A DNA stretch of 64,000 nucleotides from Comamonadaceae bacterium OS-4 (lineage in GTDB: Bacteria; Pseudomonadota; Gammaproteobacteria; Burkholderiales; Burkholderiaceae_C): contig AP026970.1 in the NCBI GenBank assembly GCA_027924025.1, positions 1,138,501 to 1,202,500 of the forward strand, read 5' to 3'. The notes under the pieces were generated by a model. That model was not told where the DNA came from and made no database searches. It saw only the letters and a program-made list of their open reading frames with translations. This document shows positions 18,521-26,721 of the stretch, piece after piece (the stretch's first letter is position 1; each line of letters begins with the position of its first letter). The translations under genes were made by a program, and so were the position numbers.

Positions 18521-18570
18521 AGCCGGACAGCGTCCTGCGGCATGTGCCGCGGGCCGTCCGGCTTTTTTTT
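18521..18570 (+). terminator. intrinsic terminator between ahpC and ahpF
   Basis: Arms AGCCGGAC (18521-18528) and GTCCGGCT (18556-18563) enclose a GC-rich 27-base loop that can itself pair (GCGGCA with TGCCGC), followed by eight T residues. It likely makes ahpC transcripts far more abundant than ahpCF read-through. Confidence 0.88.
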
Positions 18571-18575
18571 ACCTG

Positions 18576-18635
18576 AAATATGGCTGTAGCCCACACACAA
18601 TGTGCGCTAGCAGCTACTAAATAGATAGCAAACAA
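18576..18635 (+). repeat. dispersed two-hairpin repeat, copy 2
   Basis: Contains TGTAGCCCACA, ATGTGCGCTAGCAGCTAC and GATAGCAAAC in the family order. It lies between the ahpC terminator and ahpF and occupies the ahpF leader, ending about 10 bases before the ATG. Confidence 0.75.
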
Positions 18636-18644
18636 GGAATCACC

Positions 18645-20201
18645 ATGTTAGACGACACCCTCAAATCCCAACTCGGCGCTTACCTGGAGCGCGTCACGCT
18701 GCCGATCGAGATGGTGGCGTCCTTGGGTGACGACGACAACTCCGCGCAAATGCGCGACCTGCTGCAAACCATCCAGAGTTTGCGCAGCGACAAGATCACC
18801 GTGGCATTTGACGGTACCGATGCCCGTAAGCCATCCTTTAGCCTCAAGCGCGCTGGCACTGACACCAGCCTGCGCTTTGCCGGCTTGCCCCTCGGCCACG
18901 AATTCACCTCGCTGGTGCTGGCCCTGCTGTGGAGCGGCGGCCACCCACCCAAGGTCGAACAAGACGTGATCGACCAGATCAAGGGCCTGGACGGCGACTT
19001 CAATTTCGAGGTCTATATGTCCTTGACTTGCCACAACTGCCCGGACGTAGTGCAGGCCCTGAGCCTCATGGCCATCCTGAACCCCAAGGTCAAAACCACG
19101 GTCATCGAAGGCGGCGCTTTCCAAGACGAAGTGAACGCCCGCGAAATCATGGCGGTGCCCAGCGTCTACCTGAACGGCGCTTTGTTTGGCAACGGCCGCA
19201 TGTTGGTCGAAGAAATTGTGGCCAAGCTCGACACCGGCGCGGCCGACAAAGACGCTGCCAAGCTGTCCGCCAAAGATGCGTTTGACGTGCTCATCGTCGG
19301 TGGTGGCCCTGCTGGTGCGGCAGCTGCGGTGTACGCTGCCCGCAAAGGCATCCGCGTGGGTGTGGCGGCCGAGCGCTTTGGCGGCCAGACCAACGACACC
19401 ATGGCCATTGAGAACTACCCCTCGGTGCAAGAAACCGATGGCCCCAAGTTCGCCGCTGCCCTGGAAGCCCAGACCCGCTCGTACGGCGTGGACATCATGA
19501 ACCTGCAGCGCGCCGACAAAATCGTGCCCGCTGCAGAAGCCGGTGGTTTGACCGAAGTGGTGCTGGCCAACGGCGGCTCGCTCAAGGCCAAGACCGTGAT
19601 CTTGTCCACCGGCGCCCGCTGGCGCAATGTGAACGTGCCCGGCGAAGCCGAGTACAAAAACAAAGGCGTGGCCTACTGCCCGCACTGCGACGGCCCCTTG
19701 TTCAAGGGCAAAGACGTGGCGGTGATCGGCGGTGGCAACTCCGGCATCGAAGCCGCTATCGATTTGGCCGGTGTGGTGAAGTACGTGACGGTGATTGAGT
19801 TTGCCGACCAACTGAAGGCCGATGCCGTGCTGGTTAAAAAGCTGCACAGCTTGCCCAACGTGACCGTGCACACCAACGCCCAAACCACCGAGATCACCGG
19901 TGCCGATGGCAAGGTCAACGGCCTCAAGTACAAAGACCGCGCCACCGGCGTGGAGCACCACGTGGCGCTCGAAGGCGTGTTCGTGCAAATCGGCCTGGTG
20001 CCCAATACTGAGTTTTTGAAGGGCGTGGTGGACCTGAGCAAGTTCGGCGAAATCGTGGTGGACGCCAAGGGCCACACCAACGTGCCTGGCGTGTTTGCCG
20101 CAGGCGACTGCACCACCGTGCCCTACAAGCAAATCGTGATTGCAGCCAGCGAAGGCTCCAAGGCCGCGCTGAGCGCGTTTGATCACTTGATCAGGCACTG
20201 A
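18645..20201 (+). CDS. ahpF: alkyl hydroperoxide reductase subunit F
   Basis: A 518-residue flavoprotein that passes electrons from NADH to AhpC. The N-terminal double thioredoxin domain has Cys129 and Cys132 (TCHNCPD); the FAD site is [10 protein letters not shown] near residue 222; the redox-active pair is Cys345/Cys348 (YCPHCDGP); the NAD site is [10 protein letters not shown]. All four cysteines fall at the canonical positions. The ATG directly follows a copy of the dispersed repeat. Confidence 0.97.
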   Translation: MLDDTLKSQLGAYLERVTLPIEMVASLGDDDNSAQMRDLLQTIQSLRSDKITVAFDGTDARKPSFSLKRAGTDTSLRFAGLPLGHEFTSLVLALLWSGGHPPKVEQDVIDQIKGLDGDFNFEVYMSLTCHNCPDVVQALSLMAILNPKVKTTVIEGGAFQDEVNAREIMAVPSVYLNGALFGNGRMLVEEIVAKLDTGAADKDAAKLSAKDAFDVLIVGGGPAGAAAAVYAARKGIRVGVAAERFGGQTNDTMAIENYPSVQETDGPKFAAALEAQTRSYGVDIMNLQRADKIVPAAEAGGLTEVVLANGGSLKAKTVILSTGARWRNVNVPGEAEYKNKGVAYCPHCDGPLFKGKDVAVIGGGNSGIEAAIDLAGVVKYVTVIEFADQLKADAVLVKKLHSLPNVTVHTNAQTTEITGADGKVNGLKYKDRATGVEHHVALEGVFVQIGLVPNTEFLKGVVDLSKFGEIVVDAKGHTNVPGVFAAGDCTTVPYKQIVIAASEGSKAALSAFDHLIRH

Positions 20202-20226
20202 GCTTTTTGAGCTGCCGTTTCCAAGT

Positions 20227-20252
20227 AAAAGAGGGCTGCAGCCCTCTTTTTT
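20227..20252 (+). terminator. intrinsic terminator after ahpF
   Basis: Perfect 10-bp arms AAAAGAGGGC and GCCCTCTTTT with the loop TGCA, followed by further T residues. It closes the ahpF transcript 25 bases after the stop codon. Confidence 0.9.
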
Positions 20253-20253
20253 A

Positions 20254-20283
20254 TTGCGCGAGCAGCTATAAAAAAGATAGTGC
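20254..20283 (+). repeat. dispersed two-hairpin repeat, copy 3 (3' half only)
   Basis: Only the second half is present: TTGCGCGAGCAGCTATA, an A-run, then GATAG. The first arm is missing because the ahpF terminator occupies that place. Confidence 0.6.
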
Positions 20284-20516
20284 TCTCTTAATGCGCAGAT
20301 GAAATCAAGCATTGCTGAGCATTTGCTGAATCTTGCTCAACATCAAAGGCCGTCATTCACAAGCAAGCTTGCAAGGTTTGTTGGTATTTTCGTGGGTAGG
20401 CATTCGTTGCCAACCACCCAAAGTCAGTTATAAATTAAGCACTTAAATAAAATGCCGGGAGGCGGTCATGTTGAGTTGCAAAGTTGTTCATAAGACCTGT
20501 TTGACGTCCATAACAC
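20284..20516. other. noncoding stretch ahead of the gene cassettes, possible attI-like region
   Basis: No open reading frame is convincing here. The segment is more AT-rich than its surroundings and ends at an integron-type core site. Unlike the two attC sites downstream, the sequence before that core does not fold back on itself with a matching GTCTAAC, so it could be an attI-like site or a junction left after cassette loss. No integrase gene is present in the window. Confidence 0.35.
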
Positions 20517-20523
20517 GTTAGAC
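20517..20523 (+). other. integron core recombination site (left boundary of cassettes)
   Basis: GTTAGAC fits the GTTRRRY core at which integron integrases cut. It lies 7 bases before the first cassette ORF, the usual position for the upstream junction of a cassette. Confidence 0.6.
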
Positions 20524-20529
20524 CGCTAT

Positions 20530-21018
20530 ATGCTCTCTCCTACCGTTACCTGTGACGCTCGCGTACTAATTAACAGCGAAGTGGTAGCAACGGTCGTCTC
20601 TGTTAGGAGCGACGAAGACGGCACGCTATACCTTGATGCTGGTTGGAGACGATCGTTGGTCTTCGAATCGTTCGTGCAGAATTTGGTGTCCCGATTACCC
20701 TCCGCCCAGGCAAGAATCGATGGTACGAGCGAAAGCTTTGAAACAGGCCCCGGTTCTTGGAGTTGGGGGCCTCTTGGCCATCCCGGCGACGGCGAGTTCG
20801 AGAGTCGTCCGGTAAGGCCTCTTGTCGTCCACGTCATTGCCGCGCCAGACAAAACGGTTGTCACCCTCGAAGGACAAAGCGAACCGGGTCGTGCCCTATA
20901 CAAGGGAGTTCCTGACCCCGAGCATCCTGCCCCGCTACCGCCCTGGTACTTTACGGTCCAGATCTCCTTGTCACAAGCGGCAGTGCAAAGTCTTTCTGGG
21001 AATGGCGGTGTACAGTGA
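20530..21018 (+). CDS. gene-cassette protein of unknown function (cassette 1)
   Basis: A 162-residue protein with no family that I recognise. It has no signal peptide and no membrane segment. The N-terminal half alternates hydrophobic residues (SVRSDEDGTLYLDAGW), suggesting beta-strands; the middle is rich in Gly, Ser and Pro; the C-terminal strand is WYFTVQISLSQAAVQ. The start lies 6 bases after an integron core and there is no ribosome site, as is common in cassettes. It ends 18 bases before attC site 1. Confidence 0.7.
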   Translation: MLSPTVTCDARVLINSEVVATVVSVRSDEDGTLYLDAGWRRSLVFESFVQNLVSRLPSAQARIDGTSESFETGPGSWSWGPLGHPGDGEFESRPVRPLVVHVIAAPDKTVVTLEGQSEPGRALYKGVPDPEHPAPLPPWYFTVQISLSQAAVQSLSGNGGVQ

Positions 21019-21036
21019 CTGAAACGACTATCCGCA

Positions 21037-21103
21037 GCCTAACCCATCATTCCACCGGACATGAGCGAAAAGTCGCCCAGGCCGGTGAATTCAGACGTTA
21101 GGC
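21037..21103 (+). other. attC recombination site of cassette 1
   Basis: A 67-bp imperfect palindrome bounded by GCCTAAC (21037-21043) and its exact complement GTTAGGC (21097-21103). Inner matching arms include CACCGG with CCGGTG. This is the R''/L''...L'/R' architecture of an integron attC site. Confidence 0.85.
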
Positions 21104-21118
21104 GTTGGGAGGCAACAC

Positions 21119-21496
21119 GTGCCAGCAGACATTGATTTTCTTGGTGAATTTCTCGTTCGCAACTTCCGCAACACCGCTACTGGCTGTGTGCGAGGACTGT
21201 GTCGAGAGGAGTTTGATTCACCGGGCCACCGCGAGTATCAAGAGTTGATCCAAATGCTGTCCGATGAGCAGAAGGAAATTCTGCAGAAGGTCGTCAAGTA
21301 TTGTGTCGAGGGGGCACTAAACGACACACTCTATCGGTTGGATGCGGAGCTCAACAAGAAGAAGGCAAGGATTCAGATCCTCATTGACAGTGAGCCGTTG
21401 GCAACCGCCGGCGCTCCCTCAACGCTTCACTCCCGACTTTGGGGTCCGCAAGGCTGGTTGATTCGATATCAACAAGTGAGTGGTCCTTCAAAGTGA
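21119..21496 (+). CDS. gene-cassette protein of unknown function (cassette 2)
   Basis: A 125-residue protein that I do not recognise. It begins with GTG at 21119, served by GGGAGG at 21107-21112. The predicted content is helical (residues 10-90), with the charged helix SDEQKEILQKVVKYCVEG and the later LNKKKARIQIL. There is no signal peptide or membrane helix. It follows attC site 1 directly and ends 22 bases before attC site 2, so it is the second cassette of the array. Confidence 0.72.
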   Translation: MPADIDFLGEFLVRNFRNTATGCVRGLCREEFDSPGHREYQELIQMLSDEQKEILQKVVKYCVEGALNDTLYRLDAELNKKKARIQILIDSEPLATAGAPSTLHSRLWGPQGWLIRYQQVSGPSK

Positions 21497-21518
21497 GGCT
21501 GATCCCTCTACCAGGGAC

Positions 21519-21629
21519 GCCTAACCCGTCGCTCAACTGGACCCGCGACGGCACGCCGCCTACGGGCCTCATTTCATTCTGGCCCTTCGACGTCTTGCCG
21601 TCGCGGGCCGGTTAGCTCGAACGTCAAGC
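21519..21629 (+). other. attC recombination site of cassette 2, right core degenerate
   Basis: Starts with GCCTAAC at 21519 and folds on long arms: CCCGCGACGGCA (21542-21553) pairs with TGCCGTCGCGGG (21596-21607), and TCAACTGG pairs imperfectly with CCGGTTAGCT. The right core is GTCAAGC instead of GTTRRRY, so this terminal site may be poorly active. The total is about 111 bp. Confidence 0.78.
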
Positions 21630-21669
21630 ATAAAGATCCAAGGTACTCGTTACGGACTCTAGGAGCCCC

Positions 21670-22317
21670 ATGCCCAAACTCCGCGTAGAAAGTTTCACCA
21701 TCTCCCTGGACGGCTTCGGTGCCGGGCCTGACCAGGATTTGAACAATCCTCTGGGCATTGGCGGCACGGCCTTGCATGGCTGGGCGATTCCCACCAGTAC
21801 GTTTCAGAAAAACCTGTTCGGCAACGACAGTGGTGAGACGGGGGTGGACGAAGACTTTGCGGCGCGTGGCTTTCAGAATGTGGGTGCCTGGATTCTGGGG
21901 CGCAACATGTTCGGCCCGGTGCGCGGCCCGTGGCCGGACGAGAGTTGGCGCGGGTGGTGGGGCGACAACCCGGTGTACCACGTGCCGGTGTTTGTGCTGA
22001 CGCACCATGCGCGCCCATCGCTCGTCATGGAGGGTGGCACCACTTTCCACTTCGTGACCGAAGGCCCTGTGGTTGCGCTGGAGCGTGCCCGTGCGGCAGC
22101 GGGTGGCAAAGACGTGCGCGTAGGCGGTGGCGTCAATACCATTCAGCAATACCTGCGCCTCGGCTTGATTGACGAGATGCACATTGCCATTTCGCCCGTG
22201 CTGTTGGGCGCTGGCGAGCGGCTGTTGGAGGGTGTTGATCTGCCCGCATTGGGTTACACCTGCACGCAGCATGTGGCGTCTGCCCGCGCGACGCACATCG
22301 TGTTGTCCAAGCAGTGA
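21670..22317 (+). CDS. RibD C-terminal-domain/dihydrofolate-reductase-like protein
   Basis: A 215-residue protein of the RibD-C family. It begins with the strand VESFTISLDGFGAG, has WILGRNMFGPVRGPW near residue 78, and ends with VGGGVNTIQQYLRLGLIDEMHI, the typical NADPH-binding and dimer region. The family contains pyrimidine reductases and stand-alone reductases of unknown substrate. It is transcribed away from the cassette array; its TGA overlaps the GTG of the next gene. Confidence 0.85.
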   Translation: MPKLRVESFTISLDGFGAGPDQDLNNPLGIGGTALHGWAIPTSTFQKNLFGNDSGETGVDEDFAARGFQNVGAWILGRNMFGPVRGPWPDESWRGWWGDNPVYHVPVFVLTHHARPSLVMEGGTTFHFVTEGPVVALERARAAAGGKDVRVGGGVNTIQQYLRLGLIDEMHIAISPVLLGAGERLLEGVDLPALGYTCTQHVASARATHIVLSKQ

Positions 22318-22814
22318 GCTGGCCTGTGGCGCGCTTGGGGGCAAGTGCAATGGTTCTGCTGCTGCCGGCCCTCAGCAACGCAGCACCCACCCATTGCACA
22401 TCCGCCGAAGAGGTGGTGTTCAGCTGCCCGCTGCAGCGCACGGCCAAGGTGGTGTCGGTGTGTGCGTCGCTGCGGTTGCTGGCCAGCCCAAGCAAGGGCC
22501 ATCTGGTCTACCGCTTTGGCAAGCTGGGGGCTGTGGAACTGGAATTTCCCAAAGACAAGGCTGGCTCGCTCGCCAAGTTTGTGCACTCGCACTACTTCCG
22601 CGCCCAGACGGACCGCACGCAGCTGCGGTTCACCTCGGGCGATTTCACCTATGAGCTGTTTGACGAATACGAGCAGGGCGCCAAGCCCCCCAGCGCGGTA
22701 GGCGTTCGTGTCATTCAAGAGCGCAAGGGGCAGGTCACCCAGCTGGCCTGCGGCAAGAGCGTGACCGCGCATTGGAATCTGATTGACGGCGCTGTACCCG
22801 TGAATGACGACTAA
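22314..22814 (+). CDS. hypothetical secreted protein
   Basis: A 166-residue protein with an N-terminal signal peptide (AMVLLLPALSNA, cleavage near residue 24). The mature part has five cysteines spread over its length and no motif that I recognise. The GTG start overlaps the previous stop in GTGA, so translation is probably coupled to the RibD-like gene. Confidence 0.65.
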   Translation: MSWPVARLGASAMVLLLPALSNAAPTHCTSAEEVVFSCPLQRTAKVVSVCASLRLLASPSKGHLVYRFGKLGAVELEFPKDKAGSLAKFVHSHYFRAQTDRTQLRFTSGDFTYELFDEYEQGAKPPSAVGVRVIQERKGQVTQLACGKSVTAHWNLIDGAVPVNDD

Positions 22815-22890
22815 CGCCACGCGCAGGCCCGATATCGGAATGCGGTGACAATGCGCCCCTGATTCCCCAGAGCCGCATCTCCCCATTCCC

Positions 22891-23868
22891 GTGCCCGTAC
22901 GTATCTACCTCGCCCCCATGGAGGGGCTTCTCGACTTTGTGTTGCGCGACATCCTGACCCGTGTGGGCGGGGTGGAGAAGTGCGTGTCGGAGTTCATCCG
23001 CATCACACACTCGCTGATGTCCGAGAAGGCTCTCCTTCGCACCGTACCCGAGCTGGAATTCGGCGCGCGCACCTTTGCAGGCGTGCCAGTATGGCCGCAG
23101 CTGCTGGGCTCAGACGCACCCTGCATGGCAGAGAACGCAGCACGCCTGGCCGAGATGGGCTCGCCCGGCATTGACCTGAACTTCGGCTGCCCGGCCAAGG
23201 TGGTCAACCGCCATGGCGGTGGTGCCACGCTGCTGCAAGACCCCGAAATTCTTCACACCATCGTGGCTGCCGTGCGCGCTGCGGTGCCGGCCCATATTCC
23301 CTTGACGGCCAAGATGCGGCTGGGCTACAACGACGACAGCTTGGCCCTCGACTGCGCCCGTGCGCTGGAGGCCGGGGGCGCTGCCGAAATCGTGGTGCAC
23401 GCCCGCACCAAAGCCCAGGGCTACCGCCCGCCCGCTTACTGGGACCGCGTGGCCGATGTGCGGGGTGCGGTGCAGGTGCCGGTGGTGGTGAATGGCGAAA
23501 TCTGGAATGTGCAAGACGCCCAAGCCGCCGTGGCGCAAAGCGGCTGCCAAACGCTGATGCTGGGCCGCGGCATCGTGGCCCGCCCTGCGCTGGCCCGCAG
23601 CATTCTGGCGGCCATGGGCACCGCGCCTGACAGTATTGCCCAGCCGGGTGAGGACTGGACGTGGCAAGACCTGGGTCCGCTCATGCACGCTTTCTGGCAA
23701 GTGGCCAGCACCCGCCTGGAGCAAAAGCAGCAGGCCGGTCGCGTAAAACAGTGGCTCAACCTGCTGCGCCGCCACTACCCCGAAGCGCAGGTCGCTTTTG
23801 ACGAAATGCGCACGCTGGTCAAGCCCGGCGATGTGGATGCGTGGATACGCCGTTCTATCCCTGTTTAA
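22891..23868 (+). CDS. dusC: tRNA-dihydrouridine(16) synthase DusC
   Basis: A 325-residue flavoenzyme that reduces uridine in the tRNA D-loop with NADPH. Motifs are the FMN-site start YLAPMEGLLD, the catalytic cysteine in LNFGCPAKVVNRHGGGA near residue 100, and the phosphate-binding VVVNGEIW and MLGRG. The sequence GLLDFVLRDILT and the SEFIRITHS stretch favour DusC over DusA or DusB. The start is GTG at 22891. Confidence 0.9.
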   Translation: MPVRIYLAPMEGLLDFVLRDILTRVGGVEKCVSEFIRITHSLMSEKALLRTVPELEFGARTFAGVPVWPQLLGSDAPCMAENAARLAEMGSPGIDLNFGCPAKVVNRHGGGATLLQDPEILHTIVAAVRAAVPAHIPLTAKMRLGYNDDSLALDCARALEAGGAAEIVVHARTKAQGYRPPAYWDRVADVRGAVQVPVVVNGEIWNVQDAQAAVAQSGCQTLMLGRGIVARPALARSILAAMGTAPDSIAQPGEDWTWQDLGPLMHAFWQVASTRLEQKQQAGRVKQWLNLLRRHYPEAQVAFDEMRTLVKPGDVDAWIRRSIPV

Positions 23869-23870
23869 GA

Positions 23871-23931
23871 GCCAAATCGGCCTTTAGCCCAGACGATATA
23901 TGCGTGAGTAGCTATTTATTTGATAGCAAAA
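23871..23931 (+). repeat. dispersed two-hairpin repeat, copy 4
   Basis: Contains AAATCGGCCTTTAGCCCAG, ATATGCGTGAGTAGCTATT and TGATAGCAAA. Together with copy 5 it brackets the two small secreted-protein genes that follow, both copies in the same orientation. Confidence 0.78.
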
Positions 23932-23975
23932 CCTCTGCTATAACTCCGAGCAGTCAAAGTAGCTGGGAGGTTCAG

Positions 23976-24440
23976 GTGCACACAATAAAACACTGGTATG
24001 TCCAGTACAGGCAAATGGCAGCCGTGGTGCTGGCGATGGGGCTGACGACAGCCCTGGCGCACCAGCCACCAGCCACCATTGCGCGGCAGATCGATGCGCA
24101 GCTCAAGCGCTGCGTTCAGACACTCCGCTGTGACGTGAGCGCCTGCGCCACAGGTGGTGGACTCAAGAGCTGCTACAACGCGGTGACACAGGTGTGGGAG
24201 CAAAAGCTCGCTCGCATCGACGAAACGCTGTCCCTGCGCGGCGGTTGGTGCGCCGCACACTGGGCCGGGCTGCAAGAGGCCTACGCGGGCTTCTCCGAGA
24301 AGGCCATGCAAAGCCGCACCTGGGCGAATTCGCCTTACAACACCGATGACGATTTCATCCTCCTGACCTTGCAGCAACGCTATGAAATGGCTTATGCCGT
24401 ACTCAATAACTACGAATGCAAAGGCAAGAAAGCACCATGA
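23976..24440 (+). CDS. small secreted or membrane-anchored protein, unknown
   Basis: A 154-residue protein with an N-terminal hydrophobic segment (MAAVVLAMGLTTALA, residues 14-28) that may be a signal peptide or an anchor. The mature part has six or seven cysteines, among them RCDVSACA and GGLKSCY, and is mostly helical, ending in a tail rich in Lys. GTG at 23976 is chosen because GGGAGG lies at 23965-23970. Its TGA overlaps the ATG of the next gene, so the two form a pair. I recognise no family. Confidence 0.65.
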   Translation: MHTIKHWYVQYRQMAAVVLAMGLTTALAHQPPATIARQIDAQLKRCVQTLRCDVSACATGGGLKSCYNAVTQVWEQKLARIDETLSLRGGWCAAHWAGLQEAYAGFSEKAMQSRTWANSPYNTDDDFILLTLQQRYEMAYAVLNNYECKGKKAP

Positions 24441-24739
24441 CCCGATGCACCACGCGTATCAGCGCGTTGACGATGTGGGTGGCTTTGACCCTCACCACCA
24501 GCGCGGCATGGGCAGCCGATGCTTTGCCCGCCGACGTGCTGGCGTTCGCACAGCGCCAAGCGAGCTGCTACCACTTCCGGGGTGAGGAGGGCTACAACGC
24601 CGCCCGCCGTCGCGAACTCAGCCGCGCGGTGCATAAATACTGCGATGGTGCGGACCGCATTGAGGCCGACTTGCGCGCGAAGTATCAAGATAAGCCCGCC
24701 GTGCTGGATGCGCTGCGCAAGGCCGCTCTGCCGGACTAG
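24437..24739 (+). CDS. small secreted protein, unknown
   Basis: A 100-residue protein with a signal peptide (MTRCTTRISALTMWVALTLTTSAAWA) and a helical mature part containing two cysteines (QASCYHF and HKYCDGA), which could form one disulfide. Its layout echoes the preceding protein: a Cys-containing helical domain ending in a charged tail. It is coupled to that gene through an ATGA overlap. Confidence 0.65.
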   Translation: MTRCTTRISALTMWVALTLTTSAAWAADALPADVLAFAQRQASCYHFRGEEGYNAARRRELSRAVHKYCDGADRIEADLRAKYQDKPAVLDALRKAALPD

Positions 24740-24740
24740 C

Positions 24741-24800
24741 TAAATCAGCCTTTAGCCCAGACCGATTAAGTGCGGTGTGCTATCTAATTCATAGCAAACT
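24741..24800 (+). repeat. dispersed two-hairpin repeat, copy 5
   Basis: Contains AAATCAGCCTTTAGCCCAG, a diverged middle with TAAGTGCGG, then TGCTATCTAATTCATAGCAA. Its first 20 bases match copy 4 almost exactly (AAATCNGCCTTTAGCCCAGA). Confidence 0.75.
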
Positions 24801-24814
24801 GCACTGGGCTGTGT

Positions 24815-25669
24815 TCAGCCCCACAAACTCTCTATCGGGCCCTCCGGCACAAAGCGCCGGTTGCGCACCAGCATGCGGGTGGGGCCGGGCAGGGCGCGTG
24901 CTTGCACCGAGTGCCGCGGATCGCCGGGGTAGCTCAGCACGGTAGTGCCGTTTTCTTCAAAATTCTCGGGGAGCACGCAGGGTGGCAGCTGTGCCTGCGC
25001 CGCCTGGATGGCGTCGGCCGCGGTGGCATAGCGGGCCAAGTGCCCCAGGCTCATGATCTGGGGCGGCGCCATTTCGATTTCCTGGCGGTAGTAGCGTTGC
25101 AGGGCCTCTACTGGTTTGAGCCAAATGCTGGCGGTGGTCTCGTGGTTGTCATGGCTGGCGATCTGGTCGCTGGGGGCCATGGCCAAAAAGAAACGGGTGT
25201 CAAACCGCTTTTTGCTTAGGGCCGCCATACGTGGCGTGATCCAGCGGCTCCAGGGCACCAGGGCGGTGGCATTGAGGCTGGCAGCGGGTGCGGCCAGCCA
25301 TGCCTGCCAATCAGCGGGCGACACGCCGGCCGGCCGGTGGGCGGCTGCGCTCAAGAGCACGCCCGCTTCTTCAAATAACTCGCGCAGGGCCGCCACATAC
25401 AAGGCGGCGGCAGTGTCGTGGTGCAACTCGGGTTCGCCCAAGCGGTGGGCGAGTGCGGTGGCGGGTTCATTCAGGGCGGCTAGGGCGGCGGGGCTGCTGT
25501 CGTGCGCGTCCAGCTTGCCGCCGGGGAACACATAGGCCTCGCCAAAGGTGTCTGAGAGGCCGCTGCGCTTCATCAAAAAAACTTCAAGGCCTTCAGGCGT
25601 GTCGCGCAGCAGCACCACAGTGGATGCGTCGCGCGCAGCGCCGGAGGTGGGTTCGAGCATGTCTTGCAT
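24815..25669 (-). CDS. Nudix hydrolase, long-insert type
   Basis: A 284-residue protein. The Nudix motif is split by an insertion: FPGGKLDAHD near residue 50, then ALRELFEEAGVLL near 100. This matches the NUDT7/NUDT19-like CoA-diphosphatase branch, in which an insert separates the glycines from the REXXEE part. The ATG at 25669 is preferred over an upstream TTG. The substrate (CoA or acyl-CoA) is an inference from the branch only. Confidence 0.8.
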   Translation of the reverse strand: MQDMLEPTSGAARDASTVVLLRDTPEGLEVFLMKRSGLSDTFGEAYVFPGGKLDAHDSSPAALAALNEPATALAHRLGEPELHHDTAAALYVAALRELFEEAGVLLSAAAHRPAGVSPADWQAWLAAPAASLNATALVPWSRWITPRMAALSKKRFDTRFFLAMAPSDQIASHDNHETTASIWLKPVEALQRYYRQEIEMAPPQIMSLGHLARYATAADAIQAAQAQLPPCVLPENFEENGTTVLSYPGDPRHSVQARALPGPTRMLVRNRRFVPEGPIESLWG

Positions 25670-25788
25670 GGGACTGTCTTTTCTCTTTTGTTTTTTAGTG
25701 AGCAACTGCTTGAATTAAAGTACCAGCAGCTAACTACGGGCCTACGGAGTTGCCCTTAGCCTGATCCAACCATTTGAGGAGACACAGC

Positions 25789-26700
25789 ATGGCATTAGAT
25801 TTCACAGGCCGCGTGGCCATCGTAACGGGCGCAGGCGGCGGCTTGGGTCGCCAACATGCGCTGGCCCTGGCCGCACGCGGCGCCAAAGTGGTGGTGAACG
25901 ACTTGGGCGGCGCGCGCGACGGCTCCGGTGGCTCGCTCTCCGCGGCTGAGTCGGTCGTGGCCGAGATCCGCGCGGCGGGTGGCGAGGCCATGGCGAATGG
26001 CGCGTCGGTCACAGACTTTGAGGCCGTGCAGGCCATGGTGCAGCAGGCCATAGATGCTTGGGGCCGGGTGGACATTCTGGTCAACAACGCCGGCATCCTG
26101 CGCGACAAGAGCTTTGCCAAGATGGAGATTGCTGACTTTCGCACCGTGGTGGACGTGCACCTCATGGGCGCGGTGCACTGCTGCAAGGCCGTGTGGCCGC
26201 ACATGAACGAGCAAAAATATGGCCGCATTCTCATGACGACCTCCAGCTCCGGCCTGTATGGCAACTTCGGCCAGAGCAACTATGGCGCGGCCAAGCTGGC
26301 GCTGGTGGGCCTGATGCAAACGCTGGCCTTGGAAGGCGCCAAAAACAACATCCACGTCAACAGCCTGGCCCCCACGGCCGCCACCCGGATGACCGAAGGC
26401 CTGATGCCGCCCCAAGTGCTGGCCGCCCTCAAGCCCGAAGCCGTGGTGCCCGCCATGTTGGTGCTGGTGTCTGAGGACGCGCCCACCCGTACCACGCTGT
26501 GCGCCGGCGCCGGCAGCGTGGAGGCCGCGCACATCACCCTCACACAAGGCGCGTGGATCGGGCTGGATGCGCAAGCGCCTGAAACCCTGGCCGCCAACCT
26601 GCGCCAAGTGCTTGCCCGCGCGGGCGACATGGTGCCGGAGAGCGGCGCTGCGCAGGGCAGCCAAGAGGTGACCCGCGCCTTGTCTCACCTGGCCGGATAA
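25789..26700 (+). CDS. SDR dehydrogenase, (3R)-hydroxyacyl-CoA dehydrogenase (MFE-2) type
   Basis: A 303-residue SDR. The cofactor loop is TGAGGGLG; the NDLGGARDG motif right after the second strand is typical of the dehydrogenase part of peroxisomal multifunctional enzyme type 2 and its bacterial stand-alone forms. The catalytic tyrosine is in QSNYGAAKLAL and the serine in TTSSSGLYGN. A tail of about 60 residues beyond the classical SDR length agrees with that group. GAGGA at 25776-25780 sets the ATG at 25789. A role in acyl-CoA metabolism is inferred. Confidence 0.85.
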   Translation: MALDFTGRVAIVTGAGGGLGRQHALALAARGAKVVVNDLGGARDGSGGSLSAAESVVAEIRAAGGEAMANGASVTDFEAVQAMVQQAIDAWGRVDILVNNAGILRDKSFAKMEIADFRTVVDVHLMGAVHCCKAVWPHMNEQKYGRILMTTSSSGLYGNFGQSNYGAAKLALVGLMQTLALEGAKNNIHVNSLAPTAATRMTEGLMPPQVLAALKPEAVVPAMLVLVSEDAPTRTTLCAGAGSVEAAHITLTQGAWIGLDAQAPETLAANLRQVLARAGDMVPESGAAQGSQEVTRALSHLAG

Positions 26701-26721
26701 CAACCGACCGATCTGCTGGCC

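Noticed and set aside
18648-20312. Long open frame of 554 codons on the minus strand
   Set aside because: It is the antisense of ahpF, whose cysteine pairs and nucleotide sites are all intact on the plus strand.
20530-21496. Cassette ORFs as antibiotic-resistance genes
   Set aside because: Neither sequence carries motifs of aminoglycoside-modifying enzymes, dihydrofolate reductases, beta-lactamases or efflux proteins.
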